Shown here: piece by piece, positions 32,385 through 41,249 of the stretch
How positions within the stretch are numbered: position 1 is the stretch's first letter
Layout of the letters: each line of letters starts with the position of its first letter
From: Acidovorax sp. CCYZU-2555
GTDB lineage: Bacteria; Pseudomonadota; Gammaproteobacteria; Burkholderiales; Burkholderiaceae_C
Assembly: GCF_018413525.1 (NCBI RefSeq)
Contig: NZ_JAHCDD010000043.1
Coordinates: 1-49,768, forward strand
Direction of reading: 5' to 3'
Length of the DNA stretch: 49,768 nt
Notes under the pieces: model-generated
Seen by the model: only the letters and a program-made list of their open reading frames with translations
What the model was told of the DNA's origin: nothing
Databases searched by the model: none
Position numbers and translations under genes: made by a program

Positions 32385-32960
32385 TTATTGGCCATGGATG
32401 CGCTTGGCATCGGCAACGCACTTGTCCTTGACGTCACCGCTCAAAGCGTCGCAACGTTCACGCGCGGCCTTGTATTCGGCTTCGCGCACATTCTGGTTGG
32501 CGTCCTTGCGGGCTTCGGACACGTCGGCGGCCTTCTTGTCGGGCGCGACATTGGTTTCGGCGCGCGCATCGGCCACCTTGGCGGCTTCCAGTGCCTTCAC
32601 ATGGGCGGCCTTGGCGTCCTTGACGCAGACGTCCTTGGGGTTGCCCTTCAGGTCGTCGCACTTCTCCTTGGAGACGTCATACGCAGCGTCGGCCTTGGTC
32701 TTGGCCAGATTGTGGCGATGGCGCTCGCTGGCATCGGCGCGGTAATCAAGTTCGGCCAGGGCGATTTTTTCGCGGCCCTTGGCTTCCTTCTCACAAACGT
32801 CCTTTGCATTTCCCATCAGGGAATTACATTGTGTCTTTGCCGCTTTGTAATCGGCGCTGATTTGATCCTTGGCGGCCTTGTGCTCTGCAGGCGTGGCTGC
32901 AAATACCGAAGACATGCAAGCGACAGCGCACACAGCAGTAAGTTTTTGTTTGAAGTTCAT
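32385..32960 (-). CDS. Secreted Cys-pair repeat protein, 191 aa
   Basis: The protein has a Sec signal peptide (MNFKQKLTAVCAVACMSSVF, cleavage near AAT) and three copies of a repeat built on C-X(2)-L-X-G-(N/D)-X-K-(D)-X-C: CNSLMGNAKDVCEKEAK, CDDLKGNPKDVCVKDAK and CDALSGDVKDKCVADAK. Each is followed by Lys/Ala-rich helical text. The paired cysteines, 11 residues apart, could form one disulfide per repeat in the periplasm. A GGGAG ribosome site precedes the ATG. I do not recognise a named family with known function. It lies downstream of the csbD gene and ends in its own terminator. Confidence 0.85.
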   Translation of the reverse strand: MNFKQKLTAVCAVACMSSVFAATPAEHKAAKDQISADYKAAKTQCNSLMGNAKDVCEKEAKGREKIALAELDYRADASERHRHNLAKTKADAAYDVSKEKCDDLKGNPKDVCVKDAKAAHVKALEAAKVADARAETNVAPDKKAADVSEARKDANQNVREAEYKAARERCDALSGDVKDKCVADAKRIHGQ

Positions 32961-33060
32961 GATTATCTCCCTTTATTTATAACCAACAGACAGAGCAGCA
33001 GCACTTCTTGTTGAATGCACCGCCCTGACTGCATTTGAAAAAGTCTTTGGCGACCGACCG

Positions 33061-33279
33061 TTATTTGTCGAAACGGAAATCGGGATTGCGCTTTTCCCAA
33101 TCTTTCAGTTGCGTCTCGGCTTCGTCCTTGAGAATGCCTTGGCGCTCCTGGATCTTGCCGATGAACTGGTCTCGCTTGCCGGCAATGACGTCAAGATCGT
33201 CGTCAGTGAGCTTGCCCCACTGCTCACGGATCTTGCCCTTGAATTGTTTCCAATTTCCTGCAATTCGATCTTCGTTCAT
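33061..33279 (-). CDS. CsbD family stress-response protein
   Basis: The 72-residue protein has the CsbD pattern: MNEDRIAGNWKQFKGKIREQ, WGKLTDDDLDVIAGKRDQFI and a charged tail. CsbD/YjbJ proteins are abundant under general stress, with no known activity. The ATG at 33279 has an AAGGA ribosome site; an in-frame ATG at 33342 is rejected. Upstream, 33280-33600 is visibly AT-rich against the rest of the window and probably holds the promoter. I see no gene between 33280 and 33710. Confidence 0.93.
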   Translation of the reverse strand: MNEDRIAGNWKQFKGKIREQWGKLTDDDLDVIAGKRDQFIGKIQERQGILKDEAETQLKDWEKRNPDFRFDK

Positions 33280-33710
33280 AAAGAATCCTTTTTTTATCCA
33301 AGCGGGCTTGGTAAGTGCCAGCTGATTTTCGAACACATTCACCTGAAAGCGAAATGTGTATTTAATGTATATCGCCTTCCTGAACTGCGTTGTGGGATAG
33401 GAAGTTTTGTGCCAGTCGGCTTAGGCCTACAGAAATTCGCTGCAATTGCAAAATCAACCAGTGTTAAATACTGATAGTCTCTATTAATTGAATGTTTTAT
33501 ATACACCAGCGATTAATATAGTCGCAAGAAAGTGTATCTATATATTTCATTAATGACGGTGCATTTTCATTTGGAAACTTATGCTGCACGCGCGCCTAGA
33601 CCGCCAAGGCGCGCTTGCCGAGCCTGCGGTGACAAAAGGGGAGAAAAAGAGAGATCGGCGCGCAGGCGGCGCCGAAACGGCGTCAAACGGCCGATTGAGG
33701 CTGTCGGGTG

Positions 33711-36200
33711 CTACTGCCGACCCGAGCTACCACTCTGAATGCCCAGGCCGAGGCCAGGCACCGTGGCGTTGGGCCAGTCATCCTCGACCAGCACGCCCTG
33801 CTCGCGCATGCGCGCGCCGAACGCTTCGGCCGGCAAGCCGGGCGAGCACAGGAAGCCCTGGAAGAAGTGGCAATGCAGGTCGCGCAGGCAGTCGCGCTGC
33901 TCGCTGGTTTCCACGCCTTCGGCGACCACTTCCGTGCCCAGCGCCTTGCCCAGGCTGATGATCGCGCTCACGATGGCACGGTCGCCCTGATCGTGCGGCA
34001 AACCGCGCACGAACGACTGGTCGATCTTGATCTTGGCGATCGGCAGCTTCTTCAGATAGCCCAGGCTCGAATAACCGGTGCCGAAGTCATCGATGACCAG
34101 GCCCACGCCCAGCTCCGCGATAGAGCGCACGCGCGCGGCCATCTCCTGCGCATCCTGCAGCAGAATGCTTTCCGTGAGTTCGAGCTCCAGCAGATGCGAC
34201 GGCAGTCCGTGGCGCAGCAGCAGTTGCTGCAGCCGCTCGACGAAATCGGTCTGGCGGAACTCCAGCGCCGACACATTGACCGAGACTTTCAGCGGCAGGC
34301 CCTGCGTGCTCCAATGCACGGCTTCGCGTATCGACTGCTCCAGCACCCAGGCACCCAGCGTCACGATATAGCCCGACTCTTCGGCCATGGGAATGAAGAC
34401 CGCGGGCGACACCACGCCGAACTCGGGATCGGTCCAGCGCAGCAGCGCTTCGGCGCCCATGATGCGGTTGCTGCCTATATGCACCTGCGGCTGGAAATAG
34501 ACCGCCATGCGGCCATGCTCCAGCGCCTGGCGCATCGCATGCTCGAGCTTCATGCGCGACAGCAGACCCGAATTCATCTGCGGCTGATAGAAGCTGTAAT
34601 GGCCGCGGCCGCGCTCCTTGACGCGGTACATCGCCGTGTCCGCCTGCATGATGAGTTCGTCCAGCGTATGGCCGTGGCTCGGATACTGCGCCACGCCGAT
34701 GCTGCACTGCACCGAGAAGCCCAGGCCGTCGAGCAGGAACGGATGCAGCATCTCGCGCAGGATGCGCTGCGAAACACTGGCGGCCAGGGCCTCGTCGCAG
34801 CCTTGAAGATAGAGAACGAATTCGTCACCGCCCAGGCGGCTGAGCATGTCGGCAGACCGCAGGCAGGCCTGCAGGCGCTCCGCCACCAGCTTGAGCACGC
34901 GGTCGCCGAACTGATGGCCCAGCGAATCATTGATGATCTTGAAATGGTCGAGATCGATGAAGAGGATGGCGAACACTTCATGCGTGTCCGCGGCCCGCTC
35001 TATCGCCTCGCCCACATGCGCGGCCAGACTCAGGCGATTGGGCAGGCCGGTGAGCGCGTCGCTGAAGGCCAGCTCCTCGATGCGCTGCTGGGCCTGCTGC
35101 TGCTGCGTCAGGTCGCGCATGAAGCCTATGGTCTGGAAGACGATGTTGTGCGCATCGCGCAGCGCCACCCAGGACAGGCGCACGGGGCAGCGCTGTCCCG
35201 ACCCCTGCTCAAGCCACAGATTGCCCTGCCAGAAACCGCCCGTGCTCCATTCCTGCGCCGCCGCCGCATACCAGCCCGCCGGCACGCTGTTGCCGAACAG
35301 ATCGCGCACGTTGCGCCCCGCGCAGTTGCGCTCGCCCATCAACCGTCGGCACGCGGGATTGGCGCGCACCAGGCGATGCTCGGCATCGGCAATGAAAATC
35401 GCGTCGAGGCTGCAGTCGAACACCCGGGCCGCGAGTTGCAGGCCGGCCTGGACTTCGACTTCGCGCGTGATGTCGCGAAAGGTATGAATGCGACCTATGG
35501 GCGCGCCGCGCTTGAGCTGGGGCACGGAGCGCCGCTCGATGATCTGCCCGCCGGCCAGCGCCAGCACGTCGGTGCTTTCAAGCAAGGGCTGGCGATGCAG
35601 TGCCTCCAGGCGCTGCGCATAGCCTTCGCGGTCCAGCACCTTGCCGGCCATGAAATCGAGAATGCTCGCGTCATTGCGCTCCACCAGCATGTCCGCGGGC
35701 AATCCCCAGATCGCGGCCAATCGGTGGTTGAACGCGCGTATGCCGCCATCCTGGCTGCAGACCAGCATGCCGTCGGCCGTGGAGTCGAGCGTCGCCCGCA
35801 GATCGGACAGCAAGGCTTCGAGTTCATTCTCGTTGCGCGCCTGCTCGCTGCGGTCGAGCATGCTGAGCATCAGCCAGCCGGCCGAGCCGCCCGAAGGAAA
35901 GGCAATGCGTTCCACGCGCTGCTCGACCGGGCGCAACACGCCATCGCGGCACAGCACCTGGGTCAGCGTCTGCGAGCCGCTGCGCCACTGGTTCGCGTCT
36001 TCCCACAGGCACAGATCCTGGGGCGTGGCCGCAAGCGCCTGCACGGGCATGCCCTGCATGGTCGCGCGGTCGTAGGCCGTGAGCTTCTCGGCCGCACGAT
36101 TGGCAAAGCGGATGCAAAGCGTTTCTTCGTCGATCAGCCAGACAGCCTCCAGCAGCGCATCGAGCGTCTGGTGCCAGAGCGCTTCAAACGACTGGGTCAT
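33711..36200 (-). CDS. PAS-GGDEF-EAL cyclic-di-GMP enzyme
   Basis: The 829-residue protein appears to have three PAS-like modules (about residues 10-115, 130-245, 255-365), then GGDEF (about 370-540) and EAL (about 555-800) domains. The diguanylate cyclase motif GGDEF is intact at 457-461, and an inhibitory I-site RSAD lies at 448-451 at the standard spacing. The EAL motif (GAEALLRW, 582-589) and the metal and catalytic segments LELELTES, DDFGTGYSSL, KIDQSF, AEGVET are intact. Both activities are therefore possible. No transmembrane segment is visible. The ATG overlaps the HD-GYP stop as ATGA. Confidence 0.95.
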   Translation of the reverse strand: MTQSFEALWHQTLDALLEAVWLIDEETLCIRFANRAAEKLTAYDRATMQGMPVQALAATPQDLCLWEDANQWRSGSQTLTQVLCRDGVLRPVEQRVERIAFPSGGSAGWLMLSMLDRSEQARNENELEALLSDLRATLDSTADGMLVCSQDGGIRAFNHRLAAIWGLPADMLVERNDASILDFMAGKVLDREGYAQRLEALHRQPLLESTDVLALAGGQIIERRSVPQLKRGAPIGRIHTFRDITREVEVQAGLQLAARVFDCSLDAIFIADAEHRLVRANPACRRLMGERNCAGRNVRDLFGNSVPAGWYAAAAQEWSTGGFWQGNLWLEQGSGQRCPVRLSWVALRDAHNIVFQTIGFMRDLTQQQQAQQRIEELAFSDALTGLPNRLSLAAHVGEAIERAADTHEVFAILFIDLDHFKIINDSLGHQFGDRVLKLVAERLQACLRSADMLSRLGGDEFVLYLQGCDEALAASVSQRILREMLHPFLLDGLGFSVQCSIGVAQYPSHGHTLDELIMQADTAMYRVKERGRGHYSFYQPQMNSGLLSRMKLEHAMRQALEHGRMAVYFQPQVHIGSNRIMGAEALLRWTDPEFGVVSPAVFIPMAEESGYIVTLGAWVLEQSIREAVHWSTQGLPLKVSVNVSALEFRQTDFVERLQQLLLRHGLPSHLLELELTESILLQDAQEMAARVRSIAELGVGLVIDDFGTGYSSLGYLKKLPIAKIKIDQSFVRGLPHDQGDRAIVSAIISLGKALGTEVVAEGVETSEQRDCLRDLHCHFFQGFLCSPGLPAEAFGARMREQGVLVEDDWPNATVPGLGLGIQSGSSGRQ

Positions 36201-37474
36201 GGCATCGCAGCCTTGGGCGCGCTGGGTTCCGCGGCGCGCTCGAAGAAGTAGCAGATACGCTGCCTTGGCGACAGATAGCTCAGCGCCTCGCGCGGCAGCT
36301 GGTCCGGGCGCAGGCTGCGCCGGATGCCGATTTCCTCGAACATCTCGAGGTCCAGCGGCAGCGCCTGGACCAAAGGCACCTGCGCGTCGTAGACCAGCAC
36401 CTGGGGCTTGAGCGGACGCGAACTGTTGACCGAGACCACCATCGCGAAACGTCCGTCCGCGAGCTGCACCACCGAGCCCGGCGGGTAGACGCCCATCATG
36501 CGGATGAAGGCCTTCAGAATGATCGGATCGAAGCGCTCGCGGTACTGCGCATAGAGCACGGATAGCGCTTCATGGGGCGTCTGCCCTTCCTGCGCGAATT
36601 CCGGGTTGCAAAGGCGGTCGTAGGAGTTGACCAGGCACAGCACCTTGCCCGCGACACTCAGGTCTTCGCCGATCAGGTGCAGCGGAAAGCCGCTGCCGTC
36701 GGCGAACTCATGGTGCTGGGCCATGGCCGTGAGCACATCGCTGGACACGCCCATGCTGATCGCCAACGCCACCGAATCCCCGACATGGCTCTCGTATTGC
36801 GCGCGCGGCAGCGGCGTGGCGCCAGGCTTGGAGTCCTTGCCTATGTCATGCAGCAAGGCCGCCAGGCCCAGCTCGTACAGATCAGCGGCATTCATGCCCA
36901 GCGCGCGGCCCAGCAACAGGCACAGCACCGTCACGTTGACGGGGTGTTCGGCCTGGCGGTGGCCCGCACTTTCGGACAGCAGTCGTATCACCAGATCGCC
37001 CGTGGGCAGAACATCCTGAAGGTAGCCCTGGACCATGCCATGGCTCTTCGCGAGTGCCTGCTCGGGCTGGGTGGCCGCGCAGTTGAAAACCTGCATATAT
37101 TCGCGCGCCGCGGCGCGAAAGCGCTCGTCGCAGCGCTGCCACACCGGAGGCAGCCCATGCAAGGGCAGTTCGGGCTGGGGCTCGAGCGCCTGCTGCGACT
37201 CGTCCGCGGCGACCTGCTCACGCGCCGGCGCGCGAGCGGTACCGTGGACCGCATCCGTATCGTCCACGCTCTCTGTCTCGAAGGAAGCGATTTCGCTGCG
37301 CGCGGGAAAATAGCGGATAGCGTCCAGCCCCAGCGCCTTTACGGTCTGGAGCTGGCTATCGGAAACAATGCGAAAGCTGTTGACGGGAAAGGGATGGCGC
37401 ATCCAGCCGACTTCGAGCTGGATATACATGCCTACACGCAAGGCGTTCGGATTGATCAGGACAGAGGAATTCAC
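36197..37474 (-). CDS. HD-GYP domain phosphodiesterase with DUF3391 N-terminus
   Basis: The product is about 425 residues. The N-terminus is DUF3391-like (NPNALRVGMYIQLEVGWMRH, then PFPVNSFRI), followed by a Gln/Pro-rich linker and an HD-GYP domain with the metal ligands HDIGK (about 209-213), HVGDS and AQHHE. The signature loop reads DGSGFP, so the GYP triplet is GFP. HD-GYP enzymes hydrolyse cyclic-di-GMP. The start is uncertain: I chose GTG 37474, which gives the conserved DUF3391 start, over a TTG at 37516. The 228 bp to the next gene (37475-37702) hold nothing I can name. Confidence 0.9.
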   Translation of the reverse strand: MNSSVLINPNALRVGMYIQLEVGWMRHPFPVNSFRIVSDSQLQTVKALGLDAIRYFPARSEIASFETESVDDTDAVHGTARAPAREQVAADESQQALEPQPELPLHGLPPVWQRCDERFRAAAREYMQVFNCAATQPEQALAKSHGMVQGYLQDVLPTGDLVIRLLSESAGHRQAEHPVNVTVLCLLLGRALGMNAADLYELGLAALLHDIGKDSKPGATPLPRAQYESHVGDSVALAISMGVSSDVLTAMAQHHEFADGSGFPLHLIGEDLSVAGKVLCLVNSYDRLCNPEFAQEGQTPHEALSVLYAQYRERFDPIILKAFIRMMGVYPPGSVVQLADGRFAMVVSVNSSRPLKPQVLVYDAQVPLVQALPLDLEMFEEIGIRRSLRPDQLPREALSYLSPRQRICYFFERAAEPSAPKAAMP

Positions 37475-37702
37475 TGTTGAAAGCGGTACAGTACAAAAGG
37501 TTGCACAACTGTCCAATTGTTTCGGCCATTATCGCCAGTTCTTGAGGGCATGCATGTCAACTGCAGCTCGGGCTGGATTTTTTGCCAGGGTTGATACCGT
37601 TAACAGGGTATCAGTTGAGGATGGTGTACGTGGCTGCCGCCGCGAGCGCCTTGCAATGCAGCTTGAACAGCAGGCGCGGACCGACTCAAGCAGCGCCTGA
37701 TT

Positions 37703-38407
37703 TCATCGGCACCAGAGCGAAGGCTTGTAGACCAGGTCCATCCACAGCGCCCAGGCCGCGACGCCAAACAGCATCAGCCCGGCAGCGCGACTGCCCCAGT
37801 CGGCGCGCAGCGCGTTCAGCCGCCCGCGCAGCCGGCCCCAGAGCCAGGGCGCGGCCAGCAGCCACAGCCCGCTGCCGATCGCAAACGCCGCCATCGACAA
37901 CGCGCCCGACAGCGCCCCGCCGCTCAGGCCCGCGACCAGCAGCGCCGAATACAGCAGGCCGCAAGGCATCAGCGCCCAGACATAGCCCGTCGCCAGGCTG
38001 CCGCCGGGCGCGGCCACCACGGGCTGCACGCGCCGCCACAGTCCGCGGCCCGCGGCTTCTATCCAGGCCGGCTGGCGCGCCTGGACCATCATCAGAACGC
38101 CCCATACCATGATGGCCAGGTGCATGAAAGTCCAGACCGGGCCCATGGCCGTGGTGCGCATGTTGAGCCAGGCCAGGCCTTCGACCGCGATGGCGGCCAG
38201 CGCGCCCAGGCTCGCATAGCCCGCGATACGGCCCGCATGGAACAGCGCGCTGCGCTGCCACAGCCGGCTGCGCCGGCCATGGACCTGGACCACGCTGCCC
38301 GCCGGCGTGGAGGTCACCACCGCGCACGGCGCGGCGCACATCGCCAGGCAATGCGGGCCGCCCATCAGGCCCATCACGGCAGCCGTCCAAACCAACGAAA
38401 ACAACAT
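37703..38407 (-). CDS. SafE/TauE-type membrane protein (DsbD-like transmembrane family)
   Basis: The 234-residue membrane protein has six hydrophobic helices and two Cys/Pro motifs: GLMGGPHCLAMCAAPCAVV near the N-terminus and GYVWALMPCGLLYSALLVAG in the second half. These match the DsbD_2-type proteins annotated as sulfite exporter TauE/SafE, which are commonly found next to cbb3 oxidase genes and may handle copper or redox equivalents. I chose the ATG at 38407. It lies beside hemN and fnr, in keeping with a microaerobic role. Confidence 0.88.
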   Translation of the reverse strand: MLFSLVWTAAVMGLMGGPHCLAMCAAPCAVVTSTPAGSVVQVHGRRSRLWQRSALFHAGRIAGYASLGALAAIAVEGLAWLNMRTTAMGPVWTFMHLAIMVWGVLMMVQARQPAWIEAAGRGLWRRVQPVVAAPGGSLATGYVWALMPCGLLYSALLVAGLSGGALSGALSMAAFAIGSGLWLLAAPWLWGRLRGRLNALRADWGSRAAGLMLFGVAAWALWMDLVYKPSLWCR

Positions 38408-38450
38408 AAGCCCGGCGCCTGGTCGTGCAGGCAAAAAAGGAGGGAGGGTG

Positions 38451-38480
38451 CGCTTCGACAGGCTCAGCGCGAACGGGGGA
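38451..38480. repeat. REP-like dispersed repeat unit
   Basis: The sequence contains TTCGACAGGCTCAG followed by CGCGAACGGG. I recognise this as a short dispersed intergenic repeat common in Burkholderiales and other proteobacteria, usually found between genes. A single copy lies in the 136-bp gap between hemN and the SafE-type gene. Confidence 0.55.
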
Positions 38481-38543
38481 CAGGCCCAGCGCGCACGGGA
38501 GCAAGGCCCAGCGTCAACCGCGCAAGCCTTGCCGCAGACAACC

Positions 38544-39926
38544 CTAGATGATCCGTGAAAACCGCGCGCGGTTCCTGTCGGCCTGCAAATAACGGTCGAA
38601 CGTCATGGCTACTGCGCGCACGAAGTACCAGCCCATGGACGTCACGCGCAGGCTTTCGGCGTCGATCTCCACCATCCCCTGATCCTGCAGCTCGGCCAGC
38701 ATGTCGAGTTCCGCCGCGAAGTAGCGGCGCGAATCGATGAGCCAGGCCTGGTCCAACGATTCAAACAGGACTTCGCCCTGGCACATCAGCGCCATGATCA
38801 CCGCGCGCCGTATCAAATCATCCCGGCCCAGCGCCAGGCCGCGCACCACGGGCAGCCGGCCCTGGTTGAGCAGGTCGTAATACTCGTCGAGCGTCTTGGC
38901 ATTCTGGCTGTAGGTGGCGCCGACCCGGCCTATGGCCGAGACGCCCAGCGCGATCAGGTCGCAGTCGGGCTGGGTGCTGTAGCCCTGGAAATTGCGGTGC
39001 AGCCGGCCCTGGCGCTTGGCCACGGCGAGCGCGTCGGTGGGCAGCGCGAAATGGTCCATGCCCACATAGACATAGCCGGCCTGCTGAAAGCTTTCGAGCG
39101 AGCGCGCGAGCATCGCGAGCTTCGCGCCCGCGCCGGGCAGCGCCGCGCTGTCGATGCGCCGCTGCGGCTTGAAGCGCTCGGGCAGATGGGCGTAGGCGTA
39201 GAGTGCGATACGGTCGGGCCGCAGCTCGCCCACCTGGGCCAGCGTGCGCTCGAACGATTCGGGCGTCTGGCAAGGCAGGCCGTAGATCAGGTCGACGTTG
39301 ATCGATTCGAAGCCCAGTTCGCGCGCCGCCTGCACCAGCGCGAACACTTGGCTCGCGGGCTGCTCCCGGTGCACGGCCTTTTGCACCTGCGGATCGAAAT
39401 CCTGCACGCCGAAACTCAGGCGATTGAAGCCCAGTTGCGCGAGGAACGCCAGCCGTTCGGGCGTCACGGTGCGCGGGTCGACTTCGATCGAATACTCGCC
39501 GCCGGGCTGGAACGCGAAGTGGCGACGCAGCAGGTCCATCAGCTCGGTCAAGCCTTCGTCGCTGAGAAAAGTCGGCGTGCCCCCGCCCAGGTGCAGTTGG
39601 CTCACGGGCTGGCCCGTGCCGCAGTGCGCGGTGTGCAGCGCGACTTCGCGCGCCAGGTACTCCAGATAGGTCTGGGCGCGCTCGGGGTGGCGCGTGATGA
39701 TCTTGTTGCAGGCGCAGTAGTAGCACAGCGCCGCGCAGAACGGAATGTGCACGTACAGCGACAGCGGCCGCGCCTGACCGGGAGCGCCCTGCCGGCGCTG
39801 CGCGAGCGCCAGGGTGTAGTCGTCCTGGCCGAAAGCTTCGACAAAACGATCGGCTGTCGGGAACGAGGTGTAGCGCGGGCCCGGCACGTCAAAACGCTGC
39901 AACAGCTCGGGGGTGATTGCGGTCAT
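38544..39926 (-). CDS. hemN: Oxygen-independent coproporphyrinogen III dehydrogenase
   Basis: The 460-residue radical-SAM enzyme makes protoporphyrinogen IX without oxygen. It has the family start (LLQRFDVPGPRYTSFPTADR), the cluster motif HIPFCAALCYYCACN (C-X3-C-X2-C), LHLGGGTPTFLSDEGL, NRLSFGVQDFDPQVQKAVHR and the HemN C-terminal domain. The ATG at 39926 has an AAGGAAA ribosome site. A perfect FNR box centred 58 bp upstream indicates anaerobic induction. This supplies haem for the adjacent cbb3 oxidase under low oxygen. Confidence 0.97.
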   Translation of the reverse strand: MTAITPELLQRFDVPGPRYTSFPTADRFVEAFGQDDYTLALAQRRQGAPGQARPLSLYVHIPFCAALCYYCACNKIITRHPERAQTYLEYLAREVALHTAHCGTGQPVSQLHLGGGTPTFLSDEGLTELMDLLRRHFAFQPGGEYSIEVDPRTVTPERLAFLAQLGFNRLSFGVQDFDPQVQKAVHREQPASQVFALVQAARELGFESINVDLIYGLPCQTPESFERTLAQVGELRPDRIALYAYAHLPERFKPQRRIDSAALPGAGAKLAMLARSLESFQQAGYVYVGMDHFALPTDALAVAKRQGRLHRNFQGYSTQPDCDLIALGVSAIGRVGATYSQNAKTLDEYYDLLNQGRLPVVRGLALGRDDLIRRAVIMALMCQGEVLFESLDQAWLIDSRRYFAAELDMLAELQDQGMVEIDAESLRVTSMGWYFVRAVAMTFDRYLQADRNRARFSRII

Positions 39927-39977
39927 GGGATCTTTCCTTGCTTTGACGTACTTTGCCGCATTGCAATGTCCCAGACC

Positions 39978-39991
39978 TTGATGTCGATCAA
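39978..39991. promoter_or_regulatory. FNR box upstream of hemN
   Basis: TTGATGTCGATCAA matches the FNR consensus TTGAT-N4-ATCAA exactly. A transcript starting 41.5 bp from its centre would give hemN a leader of about 17 nt, as expected for class II activation. It also lies 154 bp upstream of the fnr start and may act in fnr autoregulation. Confidence 0.88.
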
Positions 39992-40138
39992 GTCTTGCGC
40001 AGCCAGGGCCTGCGACAATTTGATGCATGTCAGCCAGCAGCCGTGACTTTCATGCGCTGCAGGCTGCGGCGTTCCATGCGATAAAGAGGGCCGCCCCGGT
40101 CTTCTGTCTTGCATCGCCCACCCCGAGGTCCCATTTCC

Positions 40139-40861
40139 ATGAATCTACAAGCGATCAAAGCCTCCTGTTCCACCTGCAATCTGCGGGAACTGTGCCTGCC
40201 CATCGGCTTGAACGAAGAGCAGATGGAACGCATAGACACCATCGTCGCCGTGCGCCGCAAGGTCAAGCGCGGCGCCTTGCTGTTCCACAACGGTGAGGCG
40301 TTCTCGTCGCTCTACGCGATCCGTACCGGATTCTTCAAGACCAGCGTGGCGACCGAAGACGGGCGCGATCAGGTGACGGGCTTCCAGATGGCCGGCGAAA
40401 TCATAGGCCTCGACGGCATCGTCAACGACCACCACACCTGCGATGCGGTCGCGCTCGAAGACGCCGAAGTGTGCGTGATGCCTTTCGACAAGCTCGAGGA
40501 GCTGTCGCGCGAAGTCACGGTGCTGCAAAACCATGTGCACAAGGTGATGAGCCGTGAAATCGTGCGCGAGCATGGCGTGATGCTGCTGCTGGGCAGCATG
40601 CGCGCCGAAGAGCGCCTCGCGGCCTTTGTGCTGAACCTGGTGCAGCGGCTGCACACGCGCGGTTTCTCGGCGTCGGAGCTGGTGCTGCGCATGACGCGCG
40701 AGGAAATCGGCAGCTACCTGGGTCTGAAGCTGGAGACGGTAAGCCGCACGTTCTCGAAGTTTGTCGAAGAAGGCATCGTCGAAGTCAAGCAGCGCCATAT
40801 CCGCATTCTCGACACCGACGCGCTCAAGCGCATCGTCAACAACCAGCACGGCTGCGAGTAA
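40139..40861 (+). CDS. fnr: FNR-type oxygen-sensing transcriptional regulator
   Basis: The 240-residue CRP-family regulator has the iron-sulfur cysteines C10, C13 and C19 (CSTCNLRELC) and C101 in NDHHTCDAV, a cAMP-type barrel, a dimerisation helix and an HTH whose recognition helix LGLKLETVSRTFSKF carries the Glu-Ser-Arg set that reads TTGAT half-sites. I chose the ATG at 40139 over one at 40109. Three matching boxes in this window lie before hemN, ccoN and the ccoI-usp gap. Confidence 0.97.
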   Translation: MNLQAIKASCSTCNLRELCLPIGLNEEQMERIDTIVAVRRKVKRGALLFHNGEAFSSLYAIRTGFFKTSVATEDGRDQVTGFQMAGEIIGLDGIVNDHHTCDAVALEDAEVCVMPFDKLEELSREVTVLQNHVHKVMSREIVREHGVMLLLGSMRAEERLAAFVLNLVQRLHTRGFSASELVLRMTREEIGSYLGLKLETVSRTFSKFVEEGIVEVKQRHIRILDTDALKRIVNNQHGCE

Positions 40862-40884
40862 GCGCGCAGTGAGGCGCGCGGCGT

Positions 40885-41169
40885 TCAGTCCAGTGCGGGC
40901 GCCGGGTCGCGCAGCGCAGTCGCGTCCTTCTCCCAGCCGTTGATCTCGGCCGGCCCCATGCCCAGCAGACAGGTCAAGGCGCTCGCGCCGCTGATGACCA
41001 GCCAGAACACAAAGAACGACAGCGTATAGAACGCCTGGCGGCTCCAGGCCGGCGCCGCGCCGTTCCACTGGATTTCACTCGGATCGACGAACGCGAAGAC
41101 CAGCATTTCCATCGCACAGGCGGCGAGGAAGGCGGGCCAGAGAATCCACATCAAGCGTTTTGCCCACAT
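40885..41169 (-). CDS. Small two-helix membrane protein downstream of ccoH
   Basis: The 94-residue protein has two hydrophobic helices (MWAKRLMWILWPAFLAACAM and SRQAFYTLSFFVFWLVISGA) and a polar C-terminus. I recognise no named family. The ATG at 41169 has an AGGAG ribosome site. It follows ccoH by 80 bp on the same strand and ends 23 bp from the convergent fnr stop, so a role linked to the oxidase is suggested by position only. Confidence 0.82.
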   Translation of the reverse strand: MWAKRLMWILWPAFLAACAMEMLVFAFVDPSEIQWNGAAPAWSRQAFYTLSFFVFWLVISGASALTCLLGMGPAEINGWEKDATALRDPAPALD

Positions 41170-41249
41170 CAGGAACTCCTTTCGCAGCAAGGAATTCATT
41201 CTGCAGGCAAAGGCGCGCGCGGGCGCTGCGGAAAACCCGCGGGCCGCGG

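Noticed and set aside
33532..33958. Possible small plus-strand genes in the AT-rich gap after csbD
   Set aside because: The frames have no convincing ribosome site, change composition midway and run into the 3' end of the GGDEF-EAL gene.
33708..36251. Long plus-strand open frame opposite the GGDEF-EAL gene
   Set aside because: It is the antisense shadow of a high-GC gene: His, Gln, Arg and Ala-rich text with no domain, while the minus strand carries clear GGDEF and EAL motifs.
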